A stretch of DNA of 64,000 bases, taken from Hirsutella rhossiliensis (lineage: Eukaryota > Ascomycota > Sordariomycetes > Hypocreales > Ophiocordycipitaceae). The first letter of the stretch is position 1. Every line of letters starts with the position of its first letter. Below are positions 33,469 through 44,116 of this stretch, one piece after another. The stretch covers positions 868,001 to 932,000 of the forward strand of contig NW_025408669.1 in the NCBI RefSeq assembly GCF_020360975.1, given 5' to 3'. The notes under the pieces are model-generated. The model saw only the letters and a program-made list of their open reading frames with translations. It made no database searches and was not told the DNA's origin. Position numbers and translations under genes: made by a program.

Positions 33469-34910
33469 ATGATGAATCCCCAGAACCAGGCGGGCGCAAC
33501 CCTCGCCGACGCTATTCATGATACCTTCCCAAACATCGCAGCTGCCCTTCACCGGGTCCAAGCTTGTGACTGCTCCAGCCTCGCCTCTATGCTCCAAGAC
33601 CCAACAGACGACATGTACAAGAACCAGGTCGAAGCTCTCTGCCGCGCGGCCGAGAGCGCAATGGACCACTTCATCAACCAAAACGCCAATCTAGAGAGAC
33701 GAATCGCGGAATTAGAAACACACCTCGCCCAAGCCCAAGGAACACCCCGGACCCAAGACTCCCTTGTCACCCTCGCCGATGAACTAAGAACTCTGCTGAG
33801 CGCCAGACCAACAGAATTGCGCCCTGAGTCACGCCCCCGTCGAATGATGCCAAACCCCAACCCATTTGAAGGCGATGAGAAGGATGTTAAGAAACGCCAA
33901 CAGCAATATGTCAACTGGCGCTCTCAAGTGCTCCGAACTTTTGCTGTGGATAAGAGTTTCTTTGTCACCGATTTTATCAGAATCCAACACATCGCTGGCC
34001 TGCTTGGAGGATCGGCCTCGAAGCTCTACCGCAAGAAATTCGATTTCATTATTGAACATGAGGAAAACCAAGCCATATGGCCATGGCAAACCCATACCGA
34101 CTGCCTGGCGGAGATGAACAAACAGTATGAAACGCTTGATCTGACACTTTCGGCTTCACAAGCCTTTGATAACCTTTGGATGGGCAAGAAACCCTTCCAA
34201 AACTTCATCGCTGACTTTGCCGCCCTGGCCGAGGAGTGTGGAAAGACTGAGACCCAGAAAGTTGAGTCCTTGCAGCTCAAGGTCTCTCAGGAACTCGCCA
34301 ACGAAATGACGCACCAGCTTGTCCGCCCTGCTAGAGACAACTTCTCTGAGTGGTGTAAAATGTACCAGACGATCTACGATAACCTGTTGGCCAAGGACCA
34401 CCAGGACAAACTGCGCTCAGGACGTCTAGGTAGTCGACCCTACCAAGGCCAAACACACCAGCAATTCCAACAACGCCAACAGGCTGACGCTGGCGACCCG
34501 ATGGTTTTGGACGCTACGCGCCAAGCTAGACCTACGAGGAGGACTGCTTTACTAATAACCTCTGTTTGTACTGCAAAAGCCCGGCCACTTTAAAAGCGAT
34601 TGTGATGAAAAGAAGCAGGCCGACGCAAAACGCAACCAGGCCTTTGGAACATATAAACCTAGCTATGGGTACAGTAGAGGAATGGGACGCGGCCAACCTG
34701 GACAAAACCACCGCCCCTACAATTACCAAGCCAGCCAACAACACAACCCACCCGTTTCAGCCCCAATTCCCTGCGTATCCCCCAGCCTTTCCAAGACTGC
34801 GATCCCTCGAACAAGGCTATATTATAGCAGACGAGGAAACAAGGACTACACCAACCCCCACTCCCTCTGTCAACACCCCAGCCTCACTTGAGCACCGGGG
34901 AAAAGAATAA
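33469..34910 (+). pseudogene. Gypsy gag with broken zinc knuckle
   Basis: The frame is open from the ATG at 33469 to 34593. It has an N-terminal coiled-coil (QNANLERRIAELETHLAQAQG), a central capsid-like retrotransposon Gag domain with the segments WPWQTHTDCLAEMNKQYETLD and FQNFIADFAALAEECGKTE, and a Q-rich tail. The CCHC zinc knuckle starts as CLYCKSP in the gag frame, but its H and second-half C are found only in another frame (GHFKSDC), so a single-base frameshift lies within the knuckle at about 34,580. The remaining Y/Q/G-rich tail continues in the other frame to about 34,890. Confidence 0.85.
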
Positions 34911-34954
34911 CCTCCGCCCAGAGCCGCGGACGGAGGTCAACGAAGGAACCAAGG

Positions 34955-35660
34955 ATGCCGGAATGGATACGTCGCTGTCTCTCGAGCCACAAACCTATCA
35001 GACTTAGGTCAATAGACAGCAAATCTCTACTCATTCAAGCTACCTTAGTCCCCGCGCATACCGACCCCATTGAGGTGACGAGCCTTATTGATAGCGGATG
35101 CTCTGCACGGGCATTTGCGGACCGTAGCTTGTCAAGACCCGGAATATCGTAACCCAACCAACGCCAACAAAACGAGCCCTCCTCCTCGCCGACGGGAAAC
35201 CGGCTGGCTCAATATCGGAATACTTCATTGCACCAATATTGATAGGATTGCACAATGAGCTCTGCCTATTCTTTGTTACAGACCTCTCCCGGACACCCCT
35301 ATCATCCTTGGACTCCCTGGCTGCAACGCCACAACCCAAGCATCGACTGGTCCAGTATGTCCCTGACATTCACATCCCCATACTGTCACAACTTTTGTTG
35401 CCCCCAAGGAGTTCAGAACGCATCTGCACCGGTGCTGCCCGACCCGCCCGGCAACTACCACGACCTACCAATCCCGGGTGAACCAGCCCGACGAGTCTCG
35501 TTCGACCTACCAACCCCTGGCAAACCAGTCCGACGAGCCTTGTCCTACCAGCCTCCAATTGTCGAAGATTCAGAGGACGACCATAGCAACTGCTCCAGCA
35601 CTCTCACATCAGTCCTCAACGGTCGACGACTCAGAGGACGATACTAGCAACTGCTCAAAC
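34955..35660 (+). pseudogene. Gypsy aspartic protease region, frameshifted
   Basis: The frame 34955-35152 contains VTSLIDSGCSARAF, the D-S-G active site of a retropepsin. After a frame change the text continues with LCLFFVTDLS and then, in a third frame, PWLQRHNPSIDWSS, the usual end of Gypsy protease domains. At least two shifts break the reading frame. Confidence 0.8.
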
Positions 35661-35830
35661 ACTAGCGAAGATGCCCCGTCATGACATTTGAAGCAACGCC
35701 AATATCTAGCAAGCCAGCGCGACGAGTCTCATTCTATCAGCCTCCAACAGTTGAAGACTTAGAGAATGATAGTAACGACTGTTCCAACGCTGGCGAAGAT
35801 GCTCCGTTATGACATTTAAAGCAACGCTGA
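35475..35830 (+). repeat. degenerate tandem repeat in Gypsy linker
   Basis: Three diverged copies of a segment with the theme CCTCCAA..GT(C/T)GAAGA..AGAG.ACGA..A.TAGCAACTG occur at about 35,550-35,605, 35,620-35,700 and 35,730-35,825. The last two both end in GATGC(C/T)CCGT(C/T)ATGACATTT and AAGCAACGC. Confidence 0.6.
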
Positions 35831-37933
35831 CCCCAGGCGCAAATCACTACCGTACCCGCAACCCGAAGAATCACCAAGGCCCCGAGTGCCGAGCCCAGAT
35901 GATCCCCAATCAGCCGAGAACTAAACCAGCCCCGACTCGTATGACTGCTGGCAGCCGTCATACAAAGAAGCCACCACCAAGACCTCCGCTACCTCCACTC
36001 AGCGTGCCACTTCCAAACCCATCTCGCGACACCGCCCTAGAACCATCAGACCGACCAGACCTATCGAACATACGGCTTACAAACGCTACAAACTTCGTCC
36101 AATTCTGCCGCGACCCAACCGTTGAGGCGATGAAAATGACATGGGATGAGCTTGATCGACTGGATAGTAGTCGCCAGCAGATGAAATACCGCCTACCTGA
36201 CCTCCCAGAGGAATATTATAAAATGGTAGTCCTTGGTATAAGCAGCAAAAACATGGACTTCAGCTGGAAGGAAGCAAGACAGCTCTTTCCTAATGAATTG
36301 CACGACTTTGTTGACGAATGCTACTCACCAGCCCGCCTAGCCAAGATCACAGATGCCGATATCGAAAAGTTCATGAAAGGCAAGCCGGAGCGAACAGCGG
36401 ATGACGTCTTGAAGAAGCTCCCGATATGGCTCCGCGACCTCTACGATGTGTTCCTACCTAAGCTCGCAGACAAACTTCCCCCGCAGCGCTCATGGGACCA
36501 TAAGATAGAGCTTCTGACTGGAAAAGAACCTCCGTACCAAAGACACGCCCAATGAACCCACAGGAACTCAAAGTCATACGGAAATGGCTGGATGATAACC
36601 TGTCTAAAGGGTTCATACGGGAGTCCTGAGCCCGCTGTGCAGCACCACTACTCCTTGCCGCGAAGCCAGGAGGTGGTGTCCGGATCTGCCAGGACTACCG
36701 CGGTCTTAACAACATCACCATAAAGAACCGCTACCCACTGCCTTTGATCCGTGAGACTCTAGATGCCCTATGCAACGCCAAAGTCTATACGAAACTAGAC
36801 ATTATCGCCGCATTTAACAAAATCCGCATCGCCGAGGAGATATATGGAAAACAGCCTTTATCACACGGTTTGGCTTGTTTGAAACATTGGTTATGCCGTT
36901 CGGCCTCTGCAACGCCCAGCAACCTTCCAGAACTACATCAACCATACCTTATTCGACCTTCTGGATAAGTTCTGCACCGCCTACCCTGACGATATCTTGA
37001 TATATTCAACAGATAAGAAGCAACATAGGAACACGTCCGCGAGGTAGTCACACGACTTCGCGATGCAGGCCTCAGATTGATATCGACAAATGCGAATTCG
37101 AAACAACTAGGACGAAATACCTTGGGCTGATCGTTACGCCTGGAGGTGTCGAGATGGACCCCGACAAGGTCTCTACAATCCTCAACTGGAAGCCACCAAC
37201 AGCACTCCGCGACTTACAAAGATTCCTCGGCTTTGCAAACTTTTATCGCCGCTTTATCCGTGACTTCTCCAAGATCACCCGGCCATTAAATGACCTCCTG
37301 AAGAAGAGCACAATCTGGTCCTGGGAGGTAGAACACCAAACCGCCTTTGACCGACTGAAAGCCGCATTCTCCGTAGCACCGGTTCTAGCCTTATATGACT
37401 ATAATAGGAAAACTGTACTTGAAACAGACGCCTCGGACTGGGCGTCTGGAGGAGTCTTGTCCCAGTATGATGATGAAGGCGTACTGCGACCTGTAGCCTA
37501 CTTCTCGTCAAAACACTCGGCCCAGGAATGCAACTACGAGATCTACGACAAGGAACTACTGGCGATCATTAAGGCTCTGGAAGAATGGAGGCCTGAGCTT
37601 CAAGGGACCCAAGAACCCTTCGAAGTCATCACGGACCATAAGAACCTTGAATATTTCACAACAACCAAGGCTCTAAACCAACGACAAGTCCGCTGGTCCG
37701 AGTTCCTGTCAGGCTTCAACTTCCGTATTGTTTATCGACCAGGCACCAAAGCCGTCCGTCCAGATGCGCTAAGTCGAAAGCCAGAAGACCAACCCAAGCG
37801 CGCAGACACAAACGACGACCGCATTAAGAACCGCCAACGGACCATTCTGCCAGAACACATCTTTGACCCAGAGGCCCTGGCTGAACTGACTCGAGAAGTC
37901 AATGGGAATTCGACCTCGCTGCCGCCCCGATAG
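35809..37933 (+). pseudogene. Gypsy reverse transcriptase and RNase H, interrupted
   Basis: The frame 35809-36555 covers the linker and start of RT. RT fingers continue in other frames with a TGA at 36627-36629, then [27 protein letters not shown], a frameshift near 36,840, and a polymerase motif reading [11 protein letters not shown] (36982-36993) where families have Y/F-x-D-D with a hydrophobic x other than Pro. From 37154 the frame is open to 37933: the RT thumb ([19 protein letters not shown]) and RNase H with its catalytic acids in [23 protein letters not shown] and [11 protein letters not shown]. Not functional as it stands. Confidence 0.88.
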
Positions 37934-37941
37934 ACGTTATC

Positions 37942-39531
37942 ATGCCAGCCATGGACAAACCCATCGATGAACTGGTCGATAGAGCCTACGAAAATTCAGA
38001 GATGGCCCAAGACATGCTGACGGCCCTGAGAGACGCATCAACCCACCGCCGCTGGCCCAAGAAATGGCGAAAGGAACTTCGCGTAGCAATGGCAGACTGC
38101 TCTGTCATTGGGAATCGCATATACTACCGCGAGAAGCTCTTCATACCACCCAACGATCAGGAACTAAAGACCCAGGTTATTTACCGTACGCACTCCACAG
38201 GCCCTGCAGGACACCCCGGGCGGATAAAGACAATCGATTTGGTTAGCCGAACTTACTGGTGGCCACGCATAACCCGAGACATCGAGGAATATGTTAAAGC
38301 CTGCGAGCTGTGTGATCGGGTCAAAGCCTCAAGGTCGGCACCCCCAGGATTCCTCCAACCACTGCAAGTGCCATTCCAAGCTTGGTCAGATATATCCATT
38401 GACTACATCACGCCCCTGCCAGAATGCGAGCGCCATGGCAAAACATACCAGCATGTCCTCGTTGTTGTGTGCCGATTGACAAAGATGCGCCATTTCATCC
38501 CAGTTGTAGGCCTAACAGCCGAAGAACTAGCCTCTGTCTTTATCAGCCGAGTCTATTGCCTCCATGGCACACCCGACAATGTCATCTCCGACCGCGGTTC
38601 CCAATTCATCTCCGAGTTCTGGCGCCAAGTCTCCGACCGCCTAGGAGTTCGACTCCGCCATTCTTCCGCCTTCCACCCAGAGACAGACGGACAAACGGAA
38701 CGGATCAACGCAGGCATCGAACAATATCTGAGAGCATTCATGAACTTCCACCAAGACGACTGGGTCGACTGGCTCCCTCTTGCCGAGTTCGCCACGAACA
38801 ACGTTACATCTGAGACCACGGGAGTATCACCATTCTTCGCTAACTATGGGTTTCACCCCAAACTCGGCACTGAACCAACCAAGCCACTGCCGCCAAACCA
38901 GTCCGCAGCCCAACGACGAGAGTTCCTCAAAGCAAACAACATCGCCGACCGCTTTGAGCGTATTATCACTCAGCTGAAAGCCCTTGCAACCCAAGCCGCC
39001 AGACGCTACGAGGAGAACGCCAACCTCAATCGAGAAGATGCTCCTCAGTACGCCGAAGGTCAAGAAGTCTACGTAAGCACGAAGAATATGAAGACAAACC
39101 GGCCGATGAAGAAAGGAGACGACAAGTGGGCAGGACCATTCCCAATTCTGAAAGTCTACCCTCGTTCATGCTTGCTTAAACTCCCCGAGGGAATGAAGAT
39201 CTTTCCCGTGTTCCACAACTCGCTCCTACGACCGAAACCAGAAGCAAATGGTCTACCCGGCCAAGACGTTATCAACGAGGCCGAGTCAAAAAACATCCGA
39301 GGACGAGTCCTAGAACGCGATGACGAGACAGGAGAACTAGTCGAAAAATGGCTATTTGACGGGCTACTAAATAGCCGCAGAGACGTTGATGGCCTACATT
39401 ACCTAGTCAAGTGGAAACACTATGACCCTACCTGGCAACCGGCTAGAGACCTCAAAGGACATAACCAAGTACTCCTCGACTTTCATAGAGTTCACCCAAA
39501 CAAGCCAGGCCCCGGTCTGGGCAGAAAGTAA
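37942..39531 (+). CDS. Gypsy integrase with C-terminal chromodomain (open frame)
   Basis: 529 codons, open and complete apart from lacking the upstream pol. Order: HHCC zinc-binding module (HSTGPAGHPG and CELCDRVK), the DDE core (Asp in WSDISIDYITPLPE, Asp in NVISDRGSQFI, Glu in DGQTERINAGIEQYL), the C-terminal GPFPILKVYPRSCLLKLPEG module, and a chromodomain ending in GLHYLVKWKHYDPTWQPARDL. The chromodomain places the element among chromoviruses, which target heterochromatin through histone marks. This is the 3' part of the disrupted polyprotein. Confidence 0.93.
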   Translation: MPAMDKPIDELVDRAYENSEMAQDMLTALRDASTHRRWPKKWRKELRVAMADCSVIGNRIYYREKLFIPPNDQELKTQVIYRTHSTGPAGHPGRIKTIDLVSRTYWWPRITRDIEEYVKACELCDRVKASRSAPPGFLQPLQVPFQAWSDISIDYITPLPECERHGKTYQHVLVVVCRLTKMRHFIPVVGLTAEELASVFISRVYCLHGTPDNVISDRGSQFISEFWRQVSDRLGVRLRHSSAFHPETDGQTERINAGIEQYLRAFMNFHQDDWVDWLPLAEFATNNVTSETTGVSPFFANYGFHPKLGTEPTKPLPPNQSAAQRREFLKANNIADRFERIITQLKALATQAARRYEENANLNREDAPQYAEGQEVYVSTKNMKTNRPMKKGDDKWAGPFPILKVYPRSCLLKLPEGMKIFPVFHNSLLRPKPEANGLPGQDVINEAESKNIRGRVLERDDETGELVEKWLFDGLLNSRRDVDGLHYLVKWKHYDPTWQPARDLKGHNQVLLDFHRVHPNKPGPGLGRK

Positions 39532-39577
39532 AGGGCACAACTATATACTTTGTGCCCAGGCCGCTCTTAGTCGTTTA

Positions 39578-39612
39578 GGCTGTTCGAGGACGAACAGCCG
39601 TTTGGGAGGGGG
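39578..39612 (+). other. hairpin and polypurine tract before the 3' LTR
   Basis: A perfect 9-bp stem (39578-39586 with 39591-39599, loop AGGA) is followed by GGGAGGGGG at 39604-39612, the polypurine tract priming plus-strand synthesis, 3 nt before the LTR. A GAGGACGAAC motif before the tract is common in Gypsy elements. Confidence 0.7.
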
Positions 39613-39615
39613 TAC

Positions 39616-39747
39616 TGTCACGGCACCAACCTGGGTTCCGTCACGTGCATCCCTGTACTTAGTCTAGACTCTGTTCCACCTCCGTAGTTTGCCCTCCTCA
39701 CAGCACAACATAGATCTTCCCTGGCATCCTAGGTCTGCCCCGTGATA
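39616..39747 (+). repeat. 3' LTR
   Basis: 132 bp; identical to the 5' LTR except for one extra C in a C-run near the end. Confidence 0.95.
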
Positions 39748-39752
39748 CCCAC
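39748..39752. repeat. target-site duplication, right copy
   Basis: CCCAC, matching 33173-33177. Confidence 0.9.
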
Positions 39753-39794
39753 CCCATCTCGGCGGCCGTGTCTGCCTCTAGGGGTACCATGAGC

Positions 39795-41296
39795 TCACCA
39801 TAGAACAGAGATGCCTCCGACGAAGATGCAAATAGTTGCTGACGCGACGCGGATCCTATAGGTCTCTACCTCATCCTTTTCGCACGGAAACTGGACACGA
39901 ATAGCAAATTTCACGCCCGCGACGCCCTCACAGTCTAGGAATATGCCATTTCCGCCCTCCAAATTTCTCCACAGGTTGCTAATGAGGAAATAGACCCCCT
40001 CTTGGATGTCGCGGACCGCCGAGTATACGGAACGTATGCTGAAGAGCCTAGCGCAGGCGGCCGAGACAAAAAGAGGCCCGTTTCTCGTCTGCCGGTGGGT
40101 GACGATTGGAGCAGGCGCTAGATATATGCTGCGGCGGACTGCATGCTTGAAGAATCGAAAAGGTACAAGGGTTGGCGATGCAGTGGTGCGCCTATAGAAG
40201 CCTTTGTTCCGGTCCCGAGCCTGAATTAGAACGAGGCAGAGATACTTGGCTTGGAGTAGTCGTGCTGGCCGGAATTTTCGGTACAATTCAGGCGGGCGAG
40301 CTACTCACCGGACCGCAGTCGAAGCAGAGGCAACTCGATATGGATACCAGCGTTTGTCGATACGAAGTGTCTGGAGGGTTCATCTTGTGGTCGGCATACG
40401 GTGACGCAGCCACAGCGTCTCAAATGCCTGAGGGAAATGGCTATGCAAGTCTCTCCGTCGACCCTCAACCCGGCAACGAGGACATCGTTAAGCTCCCAGG
40501 CAAAGAGGGAGTGGTCGTCGTGCTTCTTCATGATTTCCTCTTGCAACCGTGCGAATGCGCCCTCGCCCTCGCCGTAGAGCATGGGCATGTTGACACCGAA
40601 TACCCCGAGGAGGCAGTAAGCCGCATCTTCAGTACGCGTCGTCTGTCTGCCGGCCGCCCAGCTCATCCTCGTGGCCACTGAGGCTTGGTCGAAGCTCTCA
40701 CGGTATACAAGCTTGTTGGGTATGCCGGTGATTTCAGCCAGAAGCGAGGTTAGAGGGGGGATGATCTCGATTCCGTGGGCATAAGTCCGGCTAGAGTAGC
40801 CAAAGAGATACCAGGCCAAGTCGTAGAACTTTAACAGGGACGGTGCGAGAAGCTCCTGTAGGCCCATCCCCTCGTGAACCACCGGGAGTGTCTGAAATCC
40901 TCGAGCTGCGCGGACAGAGGACGGGCCCCTGATTTTGACCCTCACATCGCCGGACGACGGGACTGACGTCGGCAAGATAGACATAGCAGACGGAGGCCTG
41001 GGCATACTAATTGAACATGGAGTTGATAGCCTCGGATAACTCGGCGCTGCTGCTCTTGTCGATGCAGCACGTGCCGATCTAGAGGTAGTCGAGCCCGTCC
41101 ATGCCGCCTGCCTGCAACCGCCACCGACCTTGTCCGACTTTGATGTCAGTCGCCGGAGTCGTGAGCTCTTGTTCCGAAAATCGGCAAAGGTCTCTTCGTG
41201 CTGGCCCCACGTGTGCATCAAAATGGCGTACCTTGGAATGCCGCCATCGAGAAAGCCCTCTAACATTCTTGTTTTGACACTGAGCAGATGCATCAC
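39795..41296 (-). pseudogene. HET-domain incompatibility protein pseudogene
   Basis: Begins MMHLLSVKTRMLEGF, then PRYAILMHTWGQHEETFADF, the classic HET-domain start (R-Y-A-I-L-S-H-T-W). Downstream, conserved HET blocks appear in a second frame: DGLDYL, a stop, then GTCCIDKSSSAELSEAINSMF, a stop, then YAQASVCYVYLADV. Both stops (TAG, plus-strand 41079-41081 and 41007-41009) sit where the family has Trp (YLWIDTCCIDK, MFRWY). The first frame resumes with WAAGRQTTRTEDAAYCLLGVFGVNMPMLYGEGEGAFARLQEEI, the usual C-terminal HET block, and the 3' part continues after a shift near 40,290 to about 39,800. It is therefore dead. HET proteins control vegetative (allorecognition) incompatibility. Confidence 0.85.
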
Positions 41297-42171
41297 TTGC
41301 AGGGAGCATCAGTTCCGAACACAGCAGCCCGTGCTCCTCACAGCTCATCTTTCCTCGTCCCTATGCATCAAGCAAACAGGCCGCGCGGCCACCGACTAAT
41401 CTGAAAACATGGTCTGCACCCGTAGTTTGTTTGACAGGCGCCATGTGGGCTGGAGGAGACCTTGTGGTTGTGAATGCCTAGATTGCTAACATGAGTCCTC
41501 CATTGGTGCATAGCACCTGCGAGATGTTGGACAGGAGCTGGCTCCTTGGACCGTTGGATACCCTTTGCTTATTTAAAGAAGTGGACGCGAGAAATCTTGC
41601 CCGTTCATAACGACTAGCGAGGATCTTGGCTTGCTCGACTGTCTTTTTGGGATAAACTGACTAAACGAAAGATGGAGGCAATGGCGTTCAAAACGCAAAA
41701 GATGCACGCCCTGAGAACCATCTCGACAAAGAGCATCGTTATCATATAGTTTCATGAGAGACCCGATGCTCGGATAAAGGCTTGGCAGAAACCCATGGGA
41801 CTCGGCTCCTCAAATATACACATCGTTTATCATTGGGTTAACAACCAACCGGGAAACTGTGCTCAGGCCGAAGGAACACATGGCGCAATGCAATGAGCTT
41901 TTGATTTGGATTACATGGCTGCTGATATTAGTGAGACTAGGGAGAGCAAACTAGATGATGGGTTTTAGGGTGTGCCCATCTTTCCCTCTTAACTCTAATA
42001 ATTAATGTTCGTTGATTACGCCATTGGTAGCTTAGAAACATCCACTCAGTCCCTCGGGCATGATCTGACCCTTTGCCGATATCAAGGCAAGACGCGATGT
42101 GAGCATTTCGACATTACTGGCTACTCGCATGAAGCCTGAAAATCATACACGTAATGCTCCAACCCATCCTC
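41297..42171. other. intergenic, nothing recognised
   Basis: Short frames only, with no repeat or motif. Confidence 0.5.
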
Positions 42172-42639
42172 TTATCCTTGGCAAAGGGACAAGGTAACAT
42201 CGGCCTGCTCCTGGCAGTTCTTGACCTGGCTGCCGGCAGGGGGAATGCCGTCCTCCCAAGCAATGGCTTGGCACTCGGCATCCCCACTAGCCACGACCAG
42301 CCGGTGGCCCTGAAAGGCGTTGCCAAAGACGTTGCTCAGGTCGTACCAAACGTGGTTGCCTTGCAGGTTGTACGCAAAGATGGTCTGTGGCTGGCCGGTG
42401 TACAGGCCGTCGCGGTCGATGGTCGTCTTGATGGCCCGACCGCCGGTCCGGGGGTCACGCGTAAACGGCTCGCTGTAGACGCCACCCGTCTGCAGCGTGT
42501 AGGGGCCCGAAACGGTGCTGCCGACGGACCATGTGGTTACCTCAAAGGGGCAGTTGTTGACAACGCGCGCGTTGCCCACGGCGGAGGCGACGGTGGCCAG
42601 GGTGGCGCCGACGGCAAGGAGGTTGAGCTGGAGAAGCAT
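42172..42639 (-). CDS. BYS1-family secreted protein
   Basis: Intronless, 155 aa. Start chosen at 42639 because MLLQLNLLAVGATLATVASA is a clear signal peptide; the upstream in-frame extension has no such feature. The mature part has NARVVNNCPFEVTTWSVG, the YTLQTGGVYSEPF segment, YNLQGNHVWYDLSNVFGNAFQGHRL and a C-terminal cysteine-bearing QVKNCQEQADVTLSLC. This pattern fits the Blastomyces yeast-phase BYS1 domain family (thaumatin-like beta fold, four Cys here). Members are small secreted proteins of unknown biochemical role, often expressed in host or stress conditions. A TATA-like ATTTATA lies about 110 bp upstream (42745-42751). Confidence 0.85.
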   Translation of the reverse strand: MLLQLNLLAVGATLATVASAVGNARVVNNCPFEVTTWSVGSTVSGPYTLQTGGVYSEPFTRDPRTGGRAIKTTIDRDGLYTGQPQTIFAYNLQGNHVWYDLSNVFGNAFQGHRLVVASGDAECQAIAWEDGIPPAGSQVKNCQEQADVTLSLCQG

Positions 42640-44116
42640 GGTGAAGCAGGAAGCTTTGGTATTTTGCTTCAAACAGATGATGCGAGAAGTCTTTGAGTAT
42701 GACTGCGAAGGTTCGTGGGCAAACACGCCGGGAGCACTTGATGACATTTATACTCGTAATTATCAAGTAGATCCAAAGATATACACGCCTCGTATTGTCT
42801 AGCCACCCATTAGAAGCCAGTCTTCACATGCTGCTCAATGTAACTCTGTCGACTACATCTGGGGACATGAATATATTAATGTGCAGACAGAGTCAAATAA
42901 TTGACAGCTGCAAGACACCCGATGGCGGCCTCTGGCGCAACGCGGCTATGCCCGATCATCGAGCATCAACAAATAGCGGGTGCAGCATGTGCAGTACACT
43001 ATAAGCCCGGTGTGGAGGACCGGCCACATGCCGGTGCAGTTGCGTCGTTCCTCGAACCGGCCGGATATGCGGCCATTGTTCCCCAGCCAGACGTTGGAGA
43101 GACATGGCTTGGAGCTCGGGCCTCGGAACACATGCGACAAACAAGGGGCCCAATGCAGAGGCGTGACCCTCAGGAATAGAGTCGAGAGACTGGAGGCTCT
43201 GGATGCATACAGAGTAGACTGACATGATACGATGTTGCACCGCGCTCACCGTTAGCTGCCAACGCACTTGGAAGTCAACTTGGCATCACGCTGGAGCGGT
43301 CCAGACCACTGAGCCGACTGGTTCAGCCGGCAAGCAGCGCGCGAGGGGGTGGCATCGCCCATTGGTATGCAGGACTACATGTGCTCACGGGATCTCGAGG
43401 GGCTACACGTGTTGGACTGTCTGTTGCTTGATATTAGTACTCAAGCGTGAATACGAGGATATCGATGCGGGGCAAATGAGGAGGAGAAAAGGGAGCTTCC
43501 TGAGGGTGTGGGATCGGACTAGGAGCTCGCCAAGAGAATATGTCATTACGGAGACGGGCAAGCGCGGGCAAAGACGAGCAGCACGATTCCTGGCATGGTC
43601 CCTCTCTGTGGTCAAGGAAGGACGTCTCCATGTCGTTCTGTCGAGTTTGAGCCCTCAATGGGTGCGCAGTCCTTGAAGCCTGGAGTCTGGTCCAGGCGGA
43701 CGGCATCGAGGACGGGGGGTAAAGGCATCTAGATGCCAGTGGCATATTTATGCGCGGACTTGTACTGTACAGGTTTAAGCAGCATTCATAGCTCGAATTT
43801 CGATTCATGTACATACAGTACGCAAGCCTACATGTGGCCCCTGAGGACGAACCATAAGCTCAAGACGGACCTGGGTCCGCTGCCTGATGAATCAGCGCGG
43901 GGGCTCATGCGCAGGCATGACGTTGAGCTAATGCAACAAGACGATCTCGGCTCGGGCAAGCTAGATCAAGTCTTCGGATCTCACACTCGTGGCACGACGG
44001 CTGGTTCCTCGGCTCCAGCAACAGTGCGTGATCCGCCTCCGCCTCCGCCCCCCCGCCTTCGACACCAAGACGGGACCAGGACAATTCTGAGACTTGACTG
44101 TCCCTCTGCGAGCAAC
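42640..44116. other. 1.5-kb divergent intergenic region
   Basis: Lies between BYS1 (minus) and the transaldolase-like gene (plus). Open frames up to 150 codons show no motif. Confidence 0.5.

Larger units (their letters stand above)
33178..39747 (+). mobile_element. Gypsy (Ty3-type) chromovirus LTR retrotransposon, 6.57 kb, degenerate
   Basis: Bounded by 131- and 132-bp LTRs that differ by a single C, with 5-bp target duplications CCCAC. The internal order is Gag, protease, reverse transcriptase, RNase H, integrase and chromodomain, which defines a Ty3/Gypsy chromovirus. Gag through reverse transcriptase is interrupted by frameshifts and stops, while the RT-RNase H segment from 37154 and the integrase-chromodomain frame (37942-39531) are open. 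Near-identical LTRs indicate a recent insertion, so the element was either already defective and moved in trans, or some breaks are assembly indels. Confidence 0.95.
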
